DNA of 64,000 nucleotides from Martinezella rhizogenes (GTDB lineage: Bacteria; Pseudomonadota; Alphaproteobacteria; Rhizobiales; Rhizobiaceae), in NCBI RefSeq assembly GCF_000799715.1, contig NZ_JUHG01000014.1, positions 1 through 64,000 of the forward strand. Reading direction: 5' to 3'. Positions 62,778 to 64,000 of the stretch are shown here, piece after piece. Within the stretch, counting starts at the first letter, position 1. Every line of letters starts with the position of its first letter. Made by a program: the position numbers and the translations under genes. The notes beneath the pieces are model-generated. The model was not told the DNA's origin, made no database searches, and worked only from the letters and a program-made list of their open reading frames with translations.

Positions 62778-63928
62778 TGGACGCAGCGAACAACGCTCCG
62801 CCTGTAACGGTCAAGCCGCCACGCAAGGGCCTCTTCTCGCCGACGAACATTCGCCGCTGGCAGAATTTCAAGGCGAACCGCCGTGGCTACTGGTCCCTCT
62901 GGCTGTTCCTGATCCTGTTCTTCTTCAGCCTAGGGGCGGAATTCATCGCCAACGACCGGCCGATCCTCGTCTCTTACAAGGGCGAAATGCTGGTGCCGGT
63001 CCTGGTCGATTATCCCGAGGAGAAGTTCGGCGGCTTTCTGGCCCAGACGGATTATCGCTCCGGGGATATCGAGGACGAGATCAACGCCAATGGCTGGATG
63101 ATCTGGCCGCCGATCCACTATTCCTACCAGACCGCCAACTCCAATCTGCCGCAGGGCTCATCGGCCCCGACCGCGCCCTTCTGGCTGATGAGCAAGGAAC
63201 AGCGCTGCTCAGGCTATGCCCAGGGCGTCAATGACCCGAACTGCACCTGGAGCAATCTCAACTGGCTCGGCACGGATGACCAGGCGCGCGATGTCTTCGC
63301 GCGCATGATCTACGGCTTCCGTATCTCCGTGCTGTTCGGCCTGGCGCTGACCATCTGCTCGGCGATCGTTGGTGTTGCCGCCGGCGCCGTCCAGGGCTAT
63401 TTCGGCGGCTGGACGGACCTTCTTCTCCAGCGTTTCATCGAGATCTGGTCGTCGATGCCGGTACTCTATATCCTTTTGATCATTGCCTCGGTGCTGCCGC
63501 CCGGATTCTTCATCCTCCTCGGCATATTGCTGCTGTTTTCCTGGGTGGGTCTCGTCGGCGTCGTGCGCGCCGAATTCCTGCGGGCGCGCAATTTCGAGTA
63601 TGTGCGCGCCGCCCGCGCCCTCGGCGTCAACAATATTACCATCATGTATCGCCACCTGCTGCCCAATGCCATGGTCGCGACCCTGACCTTCGTGCCCTTC
63701 ATCCTCTCCGGCTCGATCACGACGCTGACCTCGCTGGATTTCCTCGGCTTCGGCATGCCACCCGGCTCGCCGTCGCTGGGTGAAATGATCGCACAGGGCA
63801 AGTCCAACCTGCAGGCCCCGTGGCTCGGCCTCTCCGCCTTCTTCACCATGTCGATCATGCTGTCGCTGTTGATCTTCGTCGGCGAAGCCGTGCGCGATGC
63901 GTTCGATCCGAGGAAGACGTTCCGATGA
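62777..63928 (+). CDS. yejE: Peptide ABC importer permease YejE
   Basis: A 383-residue OppC/DppC-type permease with an extended N terminus and a long periplasmic loop after helix 1 (NDRPILVSYKGEMLVPV onward), as in YejE. The EAA loop is YVRAARALGVNNITIMYRHLLPNAM. ATG 62777 shares one base with the yejB stop; the longer frame is yejB out of phase. The stop overlaps yejF. Confidence 0.94.
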   Translation: MDAANNAPPVTVKPPRKGLFSPTNIRRWQNFKANRRGYWSLWLFLILFFFSLGAEFIANDRPILVSYKGEMLVPVLVDYPEEKFGGFLAQTDYRSGDIEDEINANGWMIWPPIHYSYQTANSNLPQGSSAPTAPFWLMSKEQRCSGYAQGVNDPNCTWSNLNWLGTDDQARDVFARMIYGFRISVLFGLALTICSAIVGVAAGAVQGYFGGWTDLLLQRFIEIWSSMPVLYILLIIASVLPPGFFILLGILLLFSWVGLVGVVRAEFLRARNFEYVRAARALGVNNITIMYRHLLPNAMVATLTFVPFILSGSITTLTSLDFLGFGMPPGSPSLGEMIAQGKSNLQAPWLGLSAFFTMSIMLSLLIFVGEAVRDAFDPRKTFR

Positions 63929-64000
63929 GCGATAATTCGACCCCATTGCTGTCCGTCCGCAATCTCTCCGTCGCCTTTCATCAGGGCGGCCGGACCTCGA
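63925..64000 (+). CDS. yejF: Peptide ABC importer ATPase YejF (5' part, cut by window edge)
   Basis: The first 25 codons, MSDNSTPLLSVRNLSVAF and on, begin an ABC ATPase domain and overlap the yejE stop by four bases. The Walker motifs lie beyond the window. Position after yejE makes it the YejF fused double ATPase. Confidence 0.85.
   Translation, partial: MSDNSTPLLSVRNLSVAFHQGGRTS

Overview
This window is chromosomal DNA of an alphaproteobacterium of the Rhizobiaceae (Rhizobium/Agrobacterium type). Evidence: GC-rich coding DNA, an initiator tRNA at the left edge (the place it holds after rRNA operons in this family), a Ros/MucR-type regulator, a B12-riboswitch-controlled cbtBA pair, a complete rhizobial-style phn (C-P lyase) cluster, and a marR-polA interval holding an AbcR-like small RNA. 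I see no phage, insertion sequence, CRISPR array or plasmid backbone. The window is mainly transport and catabolic core/shell genes. The species cannot be fixed from sequence reading alone.

Left part (1-16 kb): tRNA-fMet with a 37-bp partial copy 123 bp downstream; a chemoreceptor with a CheR/CheB-type tail; a four-gene polyamine/iron-type ABC importer on the minus strand, divergent from an atypical adenine-deaminase-like amidohydrolase and a TIM-barrel isomerase; a coupled EAL/Fis-HTH pair followed by a MucR-type regulator; a Pit phosphate transporter; a small secreted protein; and a B12 riboswitch driving cbtB-cbtA plus a third, unrecognised envelope gene. Middle-left (16-34 kb): a histidine-phosphatase-like protein with an altered RHG motif, cyoABCD-surf1, an MHS-type MFS transporter, a ferric-iron ABC importer with a promoter overlapped by a TGA-N9-TCA iron box, an M20 amidohydrolase, adenine deaminase with a nucleoside hydrolase (purine salvage), an M20 dipeptidase and a MarR regulator.

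Centre (34-51 kb): the AbcR-like sRNA, polA, then phosphonate metabolism: phnF (plus strand) divergent from phnGHIJKL, an acetyltransferase-fold gene, a flavin-reductase-fold gene, phnC, phnD, two phnE, a 2H-phosphoesterase-fold gene, phnM and phnN. Together these encode phosphonate import, the C-P lyase core complex and processing of the ribose phosphate product. A triple-heptamer Pho box sits before phnC and two palindromes lie between phnG and phnF. No phnP or phnO is seen; the 2H protein and the left-handed beta-helix protein are the likely stand-ins.

Right part (51-64 kb): a ParE/RelE-type toxin-antitoxin pair with a perfect operator, gpmA and dapB, an MsbA-type ABC exporter, glucokinase with methylglyoxal synthase, the murein endopeptidase mepA, an isochorismatase-like hydrolase divergent from a TetR regulator with tandem operators, and the yejABEF peptide importer, cut in yejF by the window edge. 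Many start codons were moved inward from the longest reading frame on the basis of Shine-Dalgarno placement and family alignment; these choices are stated gene by gene.
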